Shown here piece after piece: positions 1-13,999 of a DNA stretch of 64,000 bases. The stretch comes from Melanocharis versteri (lineage: Eukaryota > Chordata > Aves > Passeriformes > Melanocharitidae). The DNA is taken from assembly GCA_013397845.1 (NCBI GenBank), contig VZTG01006663.1, positions 1,426,001-1,490,000 of the forward strand, in the 5' to 3' direction. The notes beneath the pieces were generated by a model that worked only from the letters and a program-made list of their open reading frames with translations, did no database searches and had not been told where the DNA came from. The translations under genes and the position numbers were made by a program. Numbering within the stretch: the stretch's first letter is position 1; each line of letters opens with the position of its first letter.

Positions 1-960
1 TTCTTGCACTCTGGCAGCTGAGATTAGAAAGCCACTTCGATTACTACAGTTTTTGAATATATTTTATACATGCAGACTCCTGAATACTCCACGTTAAGTT
101 TGGAAAAATCATGTTCTTACTTTCATTCAATATTCTCAACAGCTCAAATAACAGAAAAAGCAACATGCAGAGTAACTTGTATAAGCAGGTTTTATGAGAG
201 AAAGAGCCAATTTCTGAGTAACATCCTCCCACCCCTAAACTGCTTTTCCTCATATCCATTGGGGTTTAAGTTTTACTTGCTTACAAAATGGATCAAAAGA
301 CAGCTGACTTGACAGTAAAATAAGAAACTTAAAAAAGTTCCCAAAGTTTTTATTGCCCGCTTTCAGCCAGATCTCAAATTCCAAGCTAAGCAGTTTTATA
401 TAATCTGATGGAAGTTGACAGCTAAAACCATTGGAATCATCAGCAATATAATACTATTCATCTGAGATAACTACCTTAACTATGATAAGAAATCCCCTAC
501 TGCAGAAGACAAATTACAGGTTAGTGATGAAATCCATGTAAGTATCGGAATGAATAAAGCCACTAGAAGTTTAAAATAATACAGAAATGCTCCTCATGGT
601 TTAGCACTGACTGGAAAGGCCTTATGTGCTCAAATATCCACAGATGAACACATCTGCTCCAGTAACTACAGCTTAAAGTTGTAATACTTTTTGTCTGCAC
701 ATGCTTTTGGGATTAAAAAGAAAAAACATGCTATGAGTAATTGGCTTTTTTCTAGAAGCAAAATAGGCTTTACAATAAACTATTCTATTATGATGTTTTG
801 GCAAGCAAACCACACTTCAGACAATAGGGATAACAGATGTTGCTGCTGCAGTCTGACCCCCAGAGATAAAACAGAAAGACAATAGTAAAGAATATTCTGA
901 TGGGATAAAACTCCAGAGATAAGAAGTCAAGGTACTGAGAAAAATCTGTACACAGCCTAC
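1..960 (-). other. STXBP5 intron 10 (partial)
   Basis: This is intronic sequence downstream of the exon 10 donor at 960. I looked for the next tomosyn exon in this stretch and found none. The DNA is AT-rich, with only short open frames on either strand and no recognisable mobile element. Confidence 0.8.
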
Positions 961-1115
961 CATTAGGATATGGTGTTTCACACAGGGTTAGGAAGTCAAC
1001 AATAGAATAATCCATTTCTAGCACAGCAGTACTTTTCCCATGCATGACTGTTAAACAGGGTCTTCTTCCTACAGTGTCATATGACAAGCCTCCTGAGAGA
1101 ATGATGAAAGGCTCC
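961..1115 (-). CDS. STXBP5: STXBP5 coding exon 10
   Basis: The 155 bp encode the last base of Gly, then EPFIILSGGLSYDTVGRRPC, LTVMHGKSTAVLEMDYSIVD and FLTLCETPYPN plus the first base of the next codon. This is the Lgl-homology part shared by Lgl and tomosyn proteins, with GGLSYD and the TVMHGK and FLTLCETPYPN blocks. The acceptor is TTCCAG|GGAGCC and the donor AATG|GTAGGC. The next exon, expected to continue with an acidic residue and FQEPY, is not found in bases 1-960 and must lie beyond the window. Confidence 0.97.
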
Positions 1116-4100
1116 CTGGAATAAAGCAGAGGCATTTAGGATCAAGTCAGGATAACATGCTAAAAGAGACTGGGCAGGTTTTGCAACCTTATGATAAAGC
1201 TCAATGAGATATCATTAAGCAGAGAGGAAATAAAAATAATGCAAAGCAGCTCTCATGAAACATACAGTTAGGGTATGTATTTCAAATCTTATTCTAACTC
1301 TTGTTTAAGTCAGACATCTCCAAGCATTTTGTTTATTTAACCAATCTTTTTAACTGCTTGGCAAGACGAGATTTTTTTTTTTTAAATTTGTACTACTTTA
1401 GGGTTGTTTCTTTTCTACTGAACTGTAGATTCAGATTCACCAACAGTCCAATTTATCCATAACATAAAACACCCCAGCAGAATCATGAAGAAACAGTTCC
1501 ATGTACTTGCTCTACAGTAATACGACTGCCTTGGAGATGCAACTAACTGCTTGATAAGCTTCAAAGACATAACACCTTTTAAGCAGCATCACACATTTAC
1601 TCTGGACTTTTTATCCATTTTCCCCCCTGCCACCATGCACAAAACTCAAGAAACTACTTTTTCATACATTATTCCTACTGAAAAATCAAATAGCTGAGTA
1701 GAGTAAAGTAGAGATATTTCTTCTAGTCTTGAGAAGAGATTAGAGGCTTCTCTTGAAATTTTTTTAAAAAGCCTTTGCAGAAACATACTTTTAAATCCAG
1801 CCATATATTTCCAGTATGCACATAATGTACAGTTTACTATTTCATTTACTGAAAAGCAAGATGAGTAAATATGTTCATTTTACCAGGTATTTTCTTATAT
1901 CCTGATTGTCAAGAGTCACTCATTTTAATACTGCTTATGTTTGAAATAGGACATAGTCCTTTTTTAAAGAGTAGACTGACTGTTTCTAAGTATACAGCTC
2001 AAAAAATAAATGTTACTCATTACTGACTGTTGCCTGAAATCTCACATTATATTTATGAAGGAAAAATAAGCACTTTACATATCTATCAGTTGCCTCTGAT
2101 CTACTTTTATTCTCACTTTCAGTAGAAATCCTACCCTTCATTTGCATCTTCCTTGGAAGCAGCTAGCATAGCAGTATCTGGAGAAAATTTCTACAGAAAA
2201 AATCCCCATCCTGATATATTGTAAAAAGAGAGGCTGAAGAAACCCTTTTTTTATCCTTTCCTATCCTTTCCATCTTTTCCATATTGTCTAAATGGCTTTC
2301 CCTACTTGGCATGTGAAACACAAAGTGAGACGAGATACATCTGAATTCTTGAAAACTGTATATTAAGGGTTTGTTTCACACACATTCTGCAGTTCATGAG
2401 TTTAAGACTTGGCTGAAATGGACTCTGTGGTTGTAGCACTGAAGGCAAAGCAGACTGAAATAAGCTTCCAGCTTCTACAATTATTTCACAATCTGCTCGA
2501 TCTTCCAGAAAGACCTATGACCGAAGATTTGATAGGATCAAAGACTACTGCTGGCTGAGGCAGAGACCTCAAAGGAACTTCCATAAATCAGACCATGGGT
2601 CCACCAAGTTCAATATCCTGCCTCCAACAGCAGTGCAGAGTGTATTTCTAGAAAAGGATTAGGTTTTCTCCGAGTCATCATTTAATGTCAGCTCTTCGTA
2701 TTGAAACTTCACACAATCTTTTATGGTCAGGTCCATGAAGAAATTTCAAGAAAGTTACACACTTGAATTTAGTCTGGTATTTTTCAGGATGTCAGTGAAG
2801 AGAAAAATACTGGTGAGGTCTTGTTGTGCTGAAATCATTTATTGCAGAATTTTTTTGTCCACAGAAATCATCAGGTTTTTTTAAACAATAATGCTGCCAG
2901 GACGATTTGCTGTAATTATGAGATTCGCAGATTCACTGAGATCCACTGACAGTAACAAAGTAATAAATTTCAGTTTTTTATTTTCATACATCACAGTGAC
3001 AATTGTATGTCAGTTTCTCCTCGTTTTATTTCTCAAGGTAATCAAACTGCTTTGGGCAGGCTTGCTGGAGACTGTATCCTTCAGATGCAAAGAATGGAGG
3101 AGCTAAGAATAGAGCACACTGATCTGTCACACAGACTTTTCACCAATGAATCAGAGATTAAAGCTGACTTGAGTCTGCCAGAAAGACCACTACAAGTTTG
3201 TGCATGAATTTTTCATATTTTCATGAAACCATGTATTTACCATGAACATAGATCGTGCATTTTCTAATTAAAATGCTGCCCTTCAGCTGTGATACATATT
3301 AAAAGGTTAGTGCACATCAATGTCATTAGAAATACATAATTTAAAATAAAAATGTAAAACATTTGCACTTTACATAATAGTAGATGAGACTGATTTAACT
3401 TTGGGAATTACATCTTATCTACCTGAAATAATGGAAGACATTAAAAAAAAACAGGGTTCAGATCTTAGAGAATTGCCTTGTAGCACTTTTAGCAGCTGCT
3501 CATACAGAGATTCTTTGAAACAGTTCAGCTTCAGCAGGTTTGCAAGTAATCCCCTTACATGAATTTCCTCATCAGTTAAATATGTAAAATCACTTGGAGA
3601 ATACTATAAGAAATTCACCATAAAAGGGGGCAAGGGGTCATTGAAAAAAATTCAGAAAACGCAAGATTAGGTCTTGCAAGGTATGAAAACATAATACAAT
3701 TGAGATTTGAGTGGCTCACAACCCAGCAGGATATTTCTGTTCAGTTTTAGAAGTAAACTGTCAAATGTCAGCCAGCTTCTGACAATCCAGATGTGTGAGA
3801 GAATGGTAGATACAGAAATCAGGTCATTGGTACCATCTGGCTTACTTTTCAAACCATGAGTAAATCTGTCGAGAAATTAATCCTGGTATGGAGATAGAAA
3901 AGACTTTAAGAGTTAGTTTACCTTAATACTGGAAGTCCTGAAGTAGTAGCGAAGATAAAAGTACAAATTCATTTTGGGAAGTGTGGTTTTAAACCAACAA
4001 ACTCACACAAGAAAATAGTACTGTTCAAACTAAATGAACAGATCAACAACTTTTACTTAGCGGGAGACATCACCACTAGTGTAACCTCTGGGTCCCAATT

Positions 4101-7065
4101 ACACACAACCATCTTGCTAAGAGGCACTGCTCCGTCAGTCAACGACAGCTGCATCACCTACCAAGGCAAAACCCTTCTGGATTATGTTTCACATGGAGAC
4201 TTTTGAGCTTTAATTTCTATTAGACATGGGCAATTTTACCATAATGCTAATACCAACCTGAGTAAATACTGCAAGGTACTGAACCTGCAGGGGTGGAAAG
4301 CGGCGTTAGGAAGGACTGAATTTGGAGGGGGAGAGAGTGGCATTAGGAAGCTTGAGAGCGTCTCTAGATTCAATTTAGACTGAAAAAGCATGCATAAAAA
4401 GCAATATGGGAACCGTTTCAGAAAGCTCGGAAGGTAAGCTACCTTTTAAATTCAGTGCTTCACAAAATGATGGAGTATTTTAGATGAAGAGTGGCTGCAG
4501 TACAGTGACATTAGGCTCTGGGACTGCAAAATGATGCCAGTTTGCACAAGGACTATACCAAGAATGTACCTTTTTCACCCCTTATTCATCAGTAGTAACC
4601 CTTCTATACATATTCTCCCAGAAATAAAGCCACAGATATACTCCTGTTGCAGGGTAAATTACTTTGGCGCTCTGGACACTTCACTTTTTGCACTATTTGC
4701 AGTAGACTTAAAAACCAAACCAAACAAACAAACAACAACACAACCCCTCACAAAGTTAGCAAATAAATAGGTAGCCCATAAAACCCAGAAAAAGCCTAAT
4801 GCCCTCCTATTGTCCTGACCCCAGTTTTAAAATATGGAAAACATAATGCAGAAAAAAAAGTGAGAAGGAATTAATAAGAGCTGCAACTGTAAAAAGAATA
4901 GTGTCTGTAGCCCTTAATATAGGTAGCCATCAGTTATGGTCCTTCCTGTTGGGTGGTTCTGAACCCCTTTTCTCCAAAAACAGCTTCTTAGAATTTGAAG
5001 CAGTAAAAAAAACCCAGTTAAGATCATATCAATGAAATGTTTTCCACTGGAGGAGATACTGAAACAGACCTACATCTTCAAGCAGTCTAGACAGATAAGG
5101 AAGAAATAAAAAAAGGGGTGATAGAAAGATATTCAAAATAGAGTATAGAAATAGTGAATATTTTTTAATAATAAAGACTTGAAATATAATGTAAATAAGC
5201 ATTAAATAGGATCTCTTAAATGTAAGCTTTTTTTTGCTTCCTTTTGTTCTTCTGTCTTTTTTATTTGTTTTTAAAGAACAGCTATAGTGAACTGCTATAG
5301 AAAAAAGTTTTTGATATGTTTCTTACATTGTTTCAGTAGCCTGAAAAATTTTGTCCTGTCCAGAAATGATTCTTCTCTGTGCTACAGAAATTAAACCATG
5401 AATAAGAAATGACAGCACTTTATAGATAAAGTTAAAATCTTATCGTATTCATACTTAACCAATGCCGAATGATAAGTAGAAAATCTATCAAAAAATTTAG
5501 GTATTGAAAGGTAGTTCTGTCTTGCCTTAAAATTGTTATAAGATTACAAGTGAAACTGAAAATTGAAGTACAAACTGAATACATGTAGCAGTAAATGAAT
5601 GGAGATGACAAGTGCACTGCTTCTCTACCACAGTGCAGACTGGTGGAGTTCTGTTTGTTATGGGCTTTTTTTCCCCCTCTCTTAATTAAATTTCAGGAAG
5701 AGTTATCAATAAATGTAGATTTAACAGTACACTGAAGATAAAAAAACAGAGAGAACAGTAAATAGAAATGTATCAAAACATTCAGTTTGGATAAACATCA
5801 GAAAATGAGAGACGCAACAGAAAAAAAAAAGCCCGACACTAGGAAAAAGTAGCCTCCCCAAACCCCCCAAGAAATTATACTAGAATAAGCTTCTCCTTGA
5901 ACTGTGTGAAAAGTCAACTAGTTCTCATATTGTAATACAATAATGTCACAGAACAAGCTCCAAACGAATCTTCTCCTCCAGTATGGCTATTCATAAAAGA
6001 AGGCTTTTGATTGCAAAAATTGTAACTTGCTGAAGCTGAGATTTTTTCATTATCTCTCTTTAGATCAGCTTTTGATATTTCAGTTGAGAAAGGATTATGC
6101 AGACAGGCGTAGACTTTTGCAAGTAAAACATGGCTTTCCAGATGATGATAGATTTTTATAAAACTGGGAGCTAGCCACAGTTTTAAGTTTCTATTTACCT
6201 CACTTTTAGCAAAAAATAAAAACACCTAAAGACAGTGATATTAGGAGTATATCAATACGTACTATATTGCATCATTTAAGTAAACATCTTCTACAGATCT
6301 GAATGCCTGGAAAGCAAATAAAAATGGTACACAAACCCCCCAAATATAAAAGAAAACAAACAAAAAATATGAAGAAAAAATCAGCTTTTGCAAATAGCTT
6401 AACAGATTTCCATGAATATTTTATCTTTATATTGCACTTTTTACTCAAATGCTTTAAAACCACTTTAGAAACCACAAATAAAAGAAATTCCACACAGTTC
6501 ATGAAATCCATCCATCTAATTGCAGTCTTGGTAACAAAACATGCTTCTCTAGATACTGTAATTCCATCTGAGCCTCTTGTTGCGATTACTGCATTGTTAC
6601 ATTCTCAATGTGCATAATTAGGCACATTTCACTGCATAAATTACTGCACTCCACTAGAAAAACTTCTGTTAATAACATTTTGGGGGGGAGGAACATGTAT
6701 TCAAAATTCACAATATTTGATTTGGGCTACTATTTGTCAAAGTTCAATTTATCATGTCTGCATTTTGGTGTCTTCTGTGCTTTATAAGCCTTTTTTTCTT
6801 TAGAACTCTCAAAAAATTGAGCAAAAACGTACAAGTTTTAGTAGCACGAAAGAAGAGTGCAGATAATGCATTAGCAGCATCATTGGTTTGTATACAGTAA
6901 TTAATTTGAACAAGTTTTTGTAGTTTATTCATCAATATCTGATTTATCAAAACTAAAACAAAGCCATACCATCAGAACATGCATCCCAACCACTGGGAAA
7001 CAAAGTCCATTCCCAGCGTGTTGCACTATTACATACGTTCATTTTGCATACAAAACAAGTCTTAC
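1116..7065 (-). other. STXBP5 intron 9 (5.95 kb)
   Basis: The intron is AT-rich and bounded by GTAAGA at 7065 and TTCCAG at 1116. It has short A/C-rich simple tracts (about 4710-4746) and a possible old amniote repeat at 2560-2660. No coding exon or RNA gene is recognised. Open frames here, such as 6303-6617 on the plus strand, show no protein-like motif. Confidence 0.75.
2560..2665. repeat. possible ancient dispersed repeat fragment
   Basis: The stretch with AGACCATGGGTCCACC followed by AATATCCTGCCTCCAACAG resembles a dispersed repeat I recall from bird and reptile genomes ('accatgggtccatctagtcc...tatcctgtctccaacag'). The family name and the limits are uncertain. Confidence 0.35.
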
Positions 7066-7144
7066 CCAGCTCTAGTTGTTTTATATTCCACCTTAAGGAT
7101 AGGTTTGCAGGGTTCTGGCTTCTTTCCATCCTTCAGCTGCTTTC
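7066..7144 (-). CDS. STXBP5: STXBP5 coding exon 9
   Basis: The 79 bp encode the last two bases of Gly, then KQLKDGKKPEPCKPILKVEY and KTTRA plus two bases of Gly. This is a basic, lysine-rich surface loop followed by the strand CKPILKVEY at the start of the next blade. The acceptor is CTTCAG|GAAAGC and the donor GCTGG|GTAAGA. The frame is 1 in and 2 out. VEYKTTRA differs at two positions from the mammalian VEFKTTRS I remember. Confidence 0.95.
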
Positions 7145-8196
7145 CTGAAGTAAATGATTTTCCTGTGTTAATCTTACAGTTCCATAATATTATGGCAAGT
7201 AATGAAATTGACTGTGTAGCTTACGAAGTACAACATTCACGTAAACATATGTTCAACAACTTTGACAGTTATAGAGTATGCCTTGGAATAATATAATTAA
7301 AAATTTGTTAAAGCTCTCAACACACCAACTTAGAATGTTTAGGAAAAAAAACAACTCGAAACCTGACTGCTGTAGAATATTTGTTTTCAAATGTAAAATC
7401 CTCCCCTAAAGTGCTGTTTTAAGTAGCACTAGGAAATTTAAAATTTATGTTGTGTCTACCCTTTTGCAATTAAAATTGGTCAGCTAACAAGTAAAGTGAG
7501 GTTTATCCTGAGTATTATCCTTCAGGGCTAAGACTTCAATTGAGCGTGAAAAGCTCGCTCGCTCTCTCAAATGTGCAATTATACTCACTGATACTTAACA
7601 ATCTAAAGTAAATAAGTTGCTAAGACATGACATAGAGACATGCACACCACGTAAGCCTGACATTTGTGTAGAACTTACTTGAAGAGCAGCAGCATATTTC
7701 ACAGAAGAACAACATGTAACATTAATTTCCCAGATTAACATTAATGCAAGACCTCTCAGAAGTGGAGACATCTTACCAGATGCTAGTCTTATTCTGTTAC
7801 AAACCTTTCCGAAAATTTATGTGGTAATCTACACATTCATACATAAAACAAGTGCTTGCTTATATGTATTTTATACAATATATGGGATCGTAATGTCAAG
7901 CAAAAAGCAAGCCCGGTAAAATATGCATTAGTTAACTCTGAGATCAGTGCCACTGTGTGAAAGACAGGCTTAAAGTTTAGAGATTTAGAGAAAGCTGCAC
8001 TGATTTGGATTCTTACTTCATAAAGATTTTTCTTTTTCAAATGAAATCCATGAGAAACTGGTATGACAGAGGAAGTTTTTTACTGCACTGCAAGTGCACT
8101 TTTAATACTTATTCTTTTCAAACCACACTTCTACTAAAAACAAGTTCTCTGTGTTTAAGAGCTGTCAAGTGCAGTGAGTATCCATTTTCATCTTAC
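7145..8196 (-). other. STXBP5 intron 8 (1.05 kb)
   Basis: This is a short AT-rich intron between exons 8 and 9. It contains a small CT/CG run, GCTCGCTCGCTCTCTC, near 7553. Nothing else is recognised. Confidence 0.8.
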
Positions 8197-8320
8197 CATG
8201 TGGAGTGATTGTCTGGAATGGTTTGGTAGGAGATTTTACATTCCATATGGTCAAGGTACCATCTGAGTGACTACAAATGAATTGTTTTCCTTCATGATGC
8301 CAAGCCACAGAGTGGATAGC
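8197..8320 (-). CDS. STXBP5: STXBP5 coding exon 8
   Basis: The 124 bp encode AIHSVAWHHEGKQFICSHSD, GTLTIWNVKSPTKPFQTITP and H plus one base of Gly. A complete WD40 blade is visible: H-S-V-A-W-H-H-E-G-K-Q-F, then SHSDGTLTIWNV. The acceptor is GCATAG|GCTATC and the donor CATG|GTAAGA. The frame is 0 in and 1 out. It differs from the mammalian sequence I remember only at scattered surface-type positions (KSPTKPF for RSPAKPV). Confidence 0.96.
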
Positions 8321-11300
8321 CTATGCAGGAAAAAGCAGAACAGCATAAGTCGTGTATCTTATCATCATTTTATTCTTACGCCTTCCTCAATGACATTAAA
8401 CAGCAAAAGCCAATTAGAGAAATTACTAATTAAATACTACCTTATTACGTCCTAATTTACTCATGGCAGGTTTTCTGTACACAAGTAGTACTTTCACACA
8501 CTTTATCCATTAAAAATACTGTCTTCACTGTAGTGACATGTTTAGGGGGGAATGGGGGGGATCCATCCTCCTCAGCATATATTGAAGTATTTTTCTATGA
8601 AGGGTAGCATGAAGAGAGTAACTACAAGCACTTATTTAAGCTTTGCTAGCCAAAATTTTTCACTATTGGGAAAAACATACTGGCCAAACAAAAAACATGG
8701 GATGAGTTAATTAAGTTCAAATATTACATATAATTTTGAGATGTCTATGTGGCTGTGCGCAAGAGGCAAGCATTGACTCAAAACTTCCATAAAACGAGAA
8801 TTGAAGTTACAAGACTTTTTTGAAATTATGATGATGGAAGCAAAGTATCAGCCTGGATGTTCTAATATCGCAATGGCAGCCTCGAGGTGCAGGAAAGCGC
8901 AGGAATCCACTTGTAAATCTTTCCATACAAAATAATCTCTACATTCCTAAAATTAGTAATGGAATGATTACACCATGCCACATAAAATCTACAGAAAACA
9001 GCTAAATAAATAAAATCTAGTTGCTGCCTTCAGGCAAGAGGAAAGTAAACAATGATGCAAAGAATACAAATAAGGCAAAAACATTAACTAGCAAGAAAAG
9101 ATTGGTGCCATTTCTGCTTCCAGAATCTGTTAGTACATGGAGACATTACGAAACCATTAGCTGATGTTCAAGAGAATTTTAGTTATAGCATGAAAATATC
9201 AGCAAACAATAAAACCTCAAAGTATTTCCCTACTACCCAGAAGGTGCAAAAGGAACTATAAACTGCAAGAAATATGGAACTTTGGTATTACTGAAAAGGT
9301 AGATTTTATGACAAAGACATTACTCTAGGTAAACTAGAAAAGCAGGTGCAGAATAAGAGAAAACTGATGGGCTTTACAACACCATCTTTTGGGTGGATAC
9401 CCTCAGCAGTGATTCTGTCTGCAAGCAGGGCTTACACTCACTCCAGCTCCTCAGAGACCTCGGGATTTCCTCTGTGAGGAAACCTCGGTGTGCGAGCAGT
9501 AGAGAACTGTAACCAGCAATGACAGCTTAAGCAGTAATTACTGGGTAACGAGCACATCTCAAGGCAGAGCCAAGCGAGCTTTGCTCAAACTGATTATACA
9601 CAGATCAGGCCTTCATATTTCATGAAGCTATACAGAGAGACAAAACAGTTTCCAGCAAACCGAATGGGAGAATCCAGAGCTTAAATGACAGAGAAAAATG
9701 GCTACGCTACATGAGTCTAGGGGCTCCAATAAAAATCTCTCCAACATAAATTAATAGAAGATCTGGATATACATAAACAACAGATTAAGTTTAGCATTCT
9801 TAGTGGAACTTAGTACTGTTCCCTATATATTGTGGAATCACTATAAATTTTGTTAGACAGATTCTGTGTACCAATATCACATCTATACGTGCAGCTCAGA
9901 AACCTACATGCCTCTCATGATGTCTCCCAGCATCAAAGTGAAATAGTCTTGCTCATTCTGCCTGTCAAATAAATTTTTATTTAGCAAAAACTGGTGTTAC
10001 AAAAGAAATCTTGCATAAATATTAAAAAATTTGTTTTTATTTACCAACATTATACCAAATAAAGCAAGGGATCAACAAGTTTGAGAGTGCAGACTCAGTA
10101 AAGAGAAGGTTGCATTTAAAAAAGCTCTTGTCACTGAGAAAATAAATGTCTACAGCATGCTTAGCAATACAATATAATCAGTATATTTTACATAATCTCC
10201 CATATGAAATCTAACCCTGACAACAGTAGGCAGCCCATAGTGTAAATGGAACAGTTCGATCTACATTTATGTAGAAATAGGTCTTAAGAACCAGTAAGAA
10301 AGCAAGTTTCACAAAAGGAAAAATAAACCTGAGAAATTATCACTTCTTCCTTTTCTTGAAAAAGAATGTCAAGAGGAGGGAAATGCAACAACCTAATACT
10401 GTTGAAGCAGCATTAATCCTTAAGAAGATAAAAAGATCTGAGCACAAAGAAGAAGGATGACTGCTCTCACTTTCTGCAAGGAACACGGAGGAATAAAAAA
10501 AAATAAAAAACCCTGAAAGAGAACAATGAGCCTTTTGGCTTTATGGCTATTTACTGTCTAGTTTTAGTCTCTTTAGTCTCTAGTTTTAGAGTCACTTGTT
10601 ATATTAAGTAATGCAGCTAAATATTTTTTAAAATGTAACTAAAATACATGCTTTATGTTTTTAAAAATAATCCAACTAACAACTCTGTCGGCTGGGTATG
10701 ATAAACTTTTGTATAGAGCAATATCCTTCACTATCACACAGTTCACAAATTCTTGTAAGCCTAAAAAATAAAACTAAGTCTGTAAGTAGCTCCAGCACTA
10801 TCTCGAGGCACACAACAAGCTGGCCTAGTGACAAGACAGTTATAACGAGAAAAGTACAATAACCTTAAGTAGTACAAGTTAGCAGATAGCACTAGTTGTT
10901 GACTAGCAACAGTCTCAATCACGAAAACAAAACTGATATCTGAAAAATCATTTCAATATGCAAGAGCAAAAGAGCATTTTTTCCAGGGTTAATAATAGTG
11001 CTGGAATATGAAGGAAAGCATAAAATAGAAAAATGAAGCAGAATCCACTGAGACCGCAAAATAACACAAATCTTCTAAGACACTAAAGAGCCCCTAGGAG
11101 TAATATATTTTTATTCCAATATTTTACACAAAACTTACAGAATAAAACTCTCCGTTTTAATCTTAACTCTCATCATGAAACTTCCTGTTTTCTTTTTGGT
11201 ACCAAAATGCAGCAGTATGCTTCTATCAGCTGCTGCAAATTTAACTGTGTCTCAAATAGTTTTTGGTCATATGGGACCACAAAGTAACCCCTTATAACAA

Positions 11301-12371
11301 GATCATACCCAAGTATCAGAGGATTATTGCTACATTTAAGGCACAAGGCATTTGTATCCATAAGTGGAGCTGTCTGCACAGGTAAACCAAGTCCTGGCCT
11401 TACTACCATTCTGAGTCCTTCCATTTACAAATATGAACCAAATACAGGGAATCTTTACACGAACTTACACAGAGAGAGCTCTAATAAAAAAGCACCCAAC
11501 TTTGTCTAGAGAGATCCTTATCTCTAATTAATTGCCACTAAAGGTTTCTTATTAGAAGTATTCCTACTATCCCCTTCACTCTATTTCAAATTTAAGGTAC
11601 CTGTTCTCGACCCTAGGGAAGTTTGTTTCAAAACTTCTGAGACAGTTATATATTTTCTGCGGGGGTGGGGAATTGAATCTTACTTTTCTGAATAACAGCA
11701 CAATTGACCTTGCTGTCCTACATATGCCTAAACTTCATTAGAAATTGCAGAAACTGAGTTTTATGTGGAGACAGGCTGTACACAAACAAAATCAATTCAC
11801 CATCTGTTTCAGAAAGATTATCCCATGTGGAAAAATTACTGCTATGCTGCCTGCAAAGAAGGAGAATACACCTCATTTTAAGAAGAAAATATTCTTGCAG
11901 CAACTGCAGCAGTTAACTGAGGGAGACTCACTGTAAAAATGCAATCACAAATAAACTGAAAAAGTCTGAGGAACAAAATTAAAAGCATTTATATGCAAGA
12001 CTCCTACAGAAATATCTAAGTAGATCACTTGCTTTTCAAGAGATTAATGCATATTTTAAAACATTTTATGAAATGTGTTTTTACTTCTGCAATAGCTTGT
12101 AAATATCCCTAGAAATCACTATTACTTCTTGGTTCTTTCAAGAGGTACAAAAATTAATAATTTAAATGCAACCTTGAAATTTATGAGACAAGTTCATCAA
12201 TAAAGACTCAAGTTTTTATGGTATTTTTCCACCAGGGGACTTTAGCTGTTTCAATTCATTAAATACTGATACAAATAATCCCATTCTTTTAAATTCCTAC
12301 AGGCTTATTGTAGCCCTACAGCTGATTACATGCATATGATTTTGGGACAGTTTGAGACCACTCTTCTCATC

Positions 12372-12624
12372 TGTCACGGTTTAACCCCAGCCAGCAGCCA
12401 GGCACCACACAGCTGCTTGCTCACCAGTAGGACGCGGGGGAGTATCAGAAAAAAGTACAACTCATGAGTTGAGGTAAGAACAGTTTAATAACTGCAATGA
12501 AAAGAACTACTCAGCACAACTAAAACATCAGCGTGTTATCAAAGTTATTCACAGTGAATCTAAACACACAGCACTGTGCCATCTACTAGAAAGAAAATTA
12601 GACCTATTCCAACCAAAACCAGAG
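12372..12624 (-). mobile_element. ERVL-type solo LTR, internally deleted copy
   Basis: On the minus strand this copy matches both ends of the avian ERVL LTR that is complete at 54060-54637. One end has the 'CTGGTTTTGG...CTAGTAG...GCACAGTGCTGTG' block and the other 'ATTAAACTGTTCTTACCTC...GCTGGGGTTAAACCGTGACA'. The middle, including the TATA box and the T-rich part, is missing, which leaves about 253 bp instead of about 580. The ATTAAA polyadenylation-type signal is kept (TTTAAT at 12484-12489 on the plus strand). It lies in the same orientation as STXBP5. It is non-coding remains of an old endogenous retrovirus. Confidence 0.8.
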
Positions 12625-13999
12625 TAGTGTATGGAGGATTTCATTGATATAAACACAAAAGTTATTAATTTAAGCAGTTTACCCTGTTTTCAAGAGAATT
12701 TTTTAATCCACTTTTCTAACACCAAATTTAGACTACTGCAAATATGGAATGCACCAGAGACATTGGTAAGCCCTTCCATAATTCTCTGGATTTCTCAACG
12801 ATCCTTTACTCTCTCGTGACATTAATTGAACTTGAAATATACTGTGCATGACTGGCAAAGTCCATGATTAGTTATTCTGCAAACCAGACTGGTTATTTAC
12901 CACATCCTATCCAGATTTCACAGTCTTATAATGACAGTCCTTTAATTTCCATGCACATAGGCAACATTTTCGCTTAAACGTGAATGGATGATGATACTGA
13001 CTCCTTTTCAACAGGTTCACCAAAATATACAAAGAAGGTATTTTAAAACTTGGGAGTATCGATGCTAACTCTCTTGTCAACAACCTAAGGAAGGGAAAAA
13101 AATGCTGCAAAAGGAAGAAAACAAAAAAAAATGTAGCTACTGAGACTTAAATGACAATACATCATGAAGATTGTTTCAATGAAATGAAATACATTGACAC
13201 ACTTTGGTTTCTGGCAAGTCGCAAACCGGGGTTGTTTCTCTTTCCTCTGTCCTCTTAATTCCACAAGCTACTTTGACATCTTTTTAGTGCTCTAAAATAA
13301 TCTCTTACACTCAACCATGTACCAGAACACTGAGTCTAAAAATAGTAATCTATAATGCATTAGAGTTAATGCTGTCAAAGCTTACTTGACATCAGAACAA
13401 ACAAAATATTACTTGAAGAAGAGACTTGATTATAAAACAAGCTTTAGTTTTCAGAAGTTGAGGGATTTGGTTTTTTACCTTTAGGAAAAAACTAATAGTT
13501 GAGAAATCTGTTTTATTTCTTTCATAAATATACGGGTTGGGAAATGACTGAAATATAAACTGCATTTCACATAACACATGCACAGCTTACTTTCCTTAAA
13601 TCCCCAACGCCTGCATATAAAAGGCTTAAGAATGGTGCAAAAGGAATTTAGTCTTACTTTTTCACTGAGCCTGCCCAAGACAAAAAGGATGTTTTGAGTA
13701 AAAGGTTTCAAAGAAATTTTCTAACAAAAATTCGTTCACAGCTGCAGTTCCACTATGTATAAATAATTTCCTCCAAATTCTCTGAAAAATAATGTTACAT
13801 TTGTGCATTATTCTAACTAATTCCAAATATTCAAAATATTACTGTTATAATAGAAAACATACACTACTTAAAGTTCAGGATTTAATTCATAATATAGAAA
13901 GATCAAGTACGAATTATAAGTAAATTCTCTGAATTTTCCTGTAACTAGAACATTATGGAGGGAAGAATATGCCAGCAATCAGCACCAAGCCTAATCATG

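Noticed and set aside
788..1135. 115-codon minus-strand frame as a separate gene
   Set aside because: Its middle is STXBP5 exon 10. The parts before 1115 and after 961 are intron read-through.
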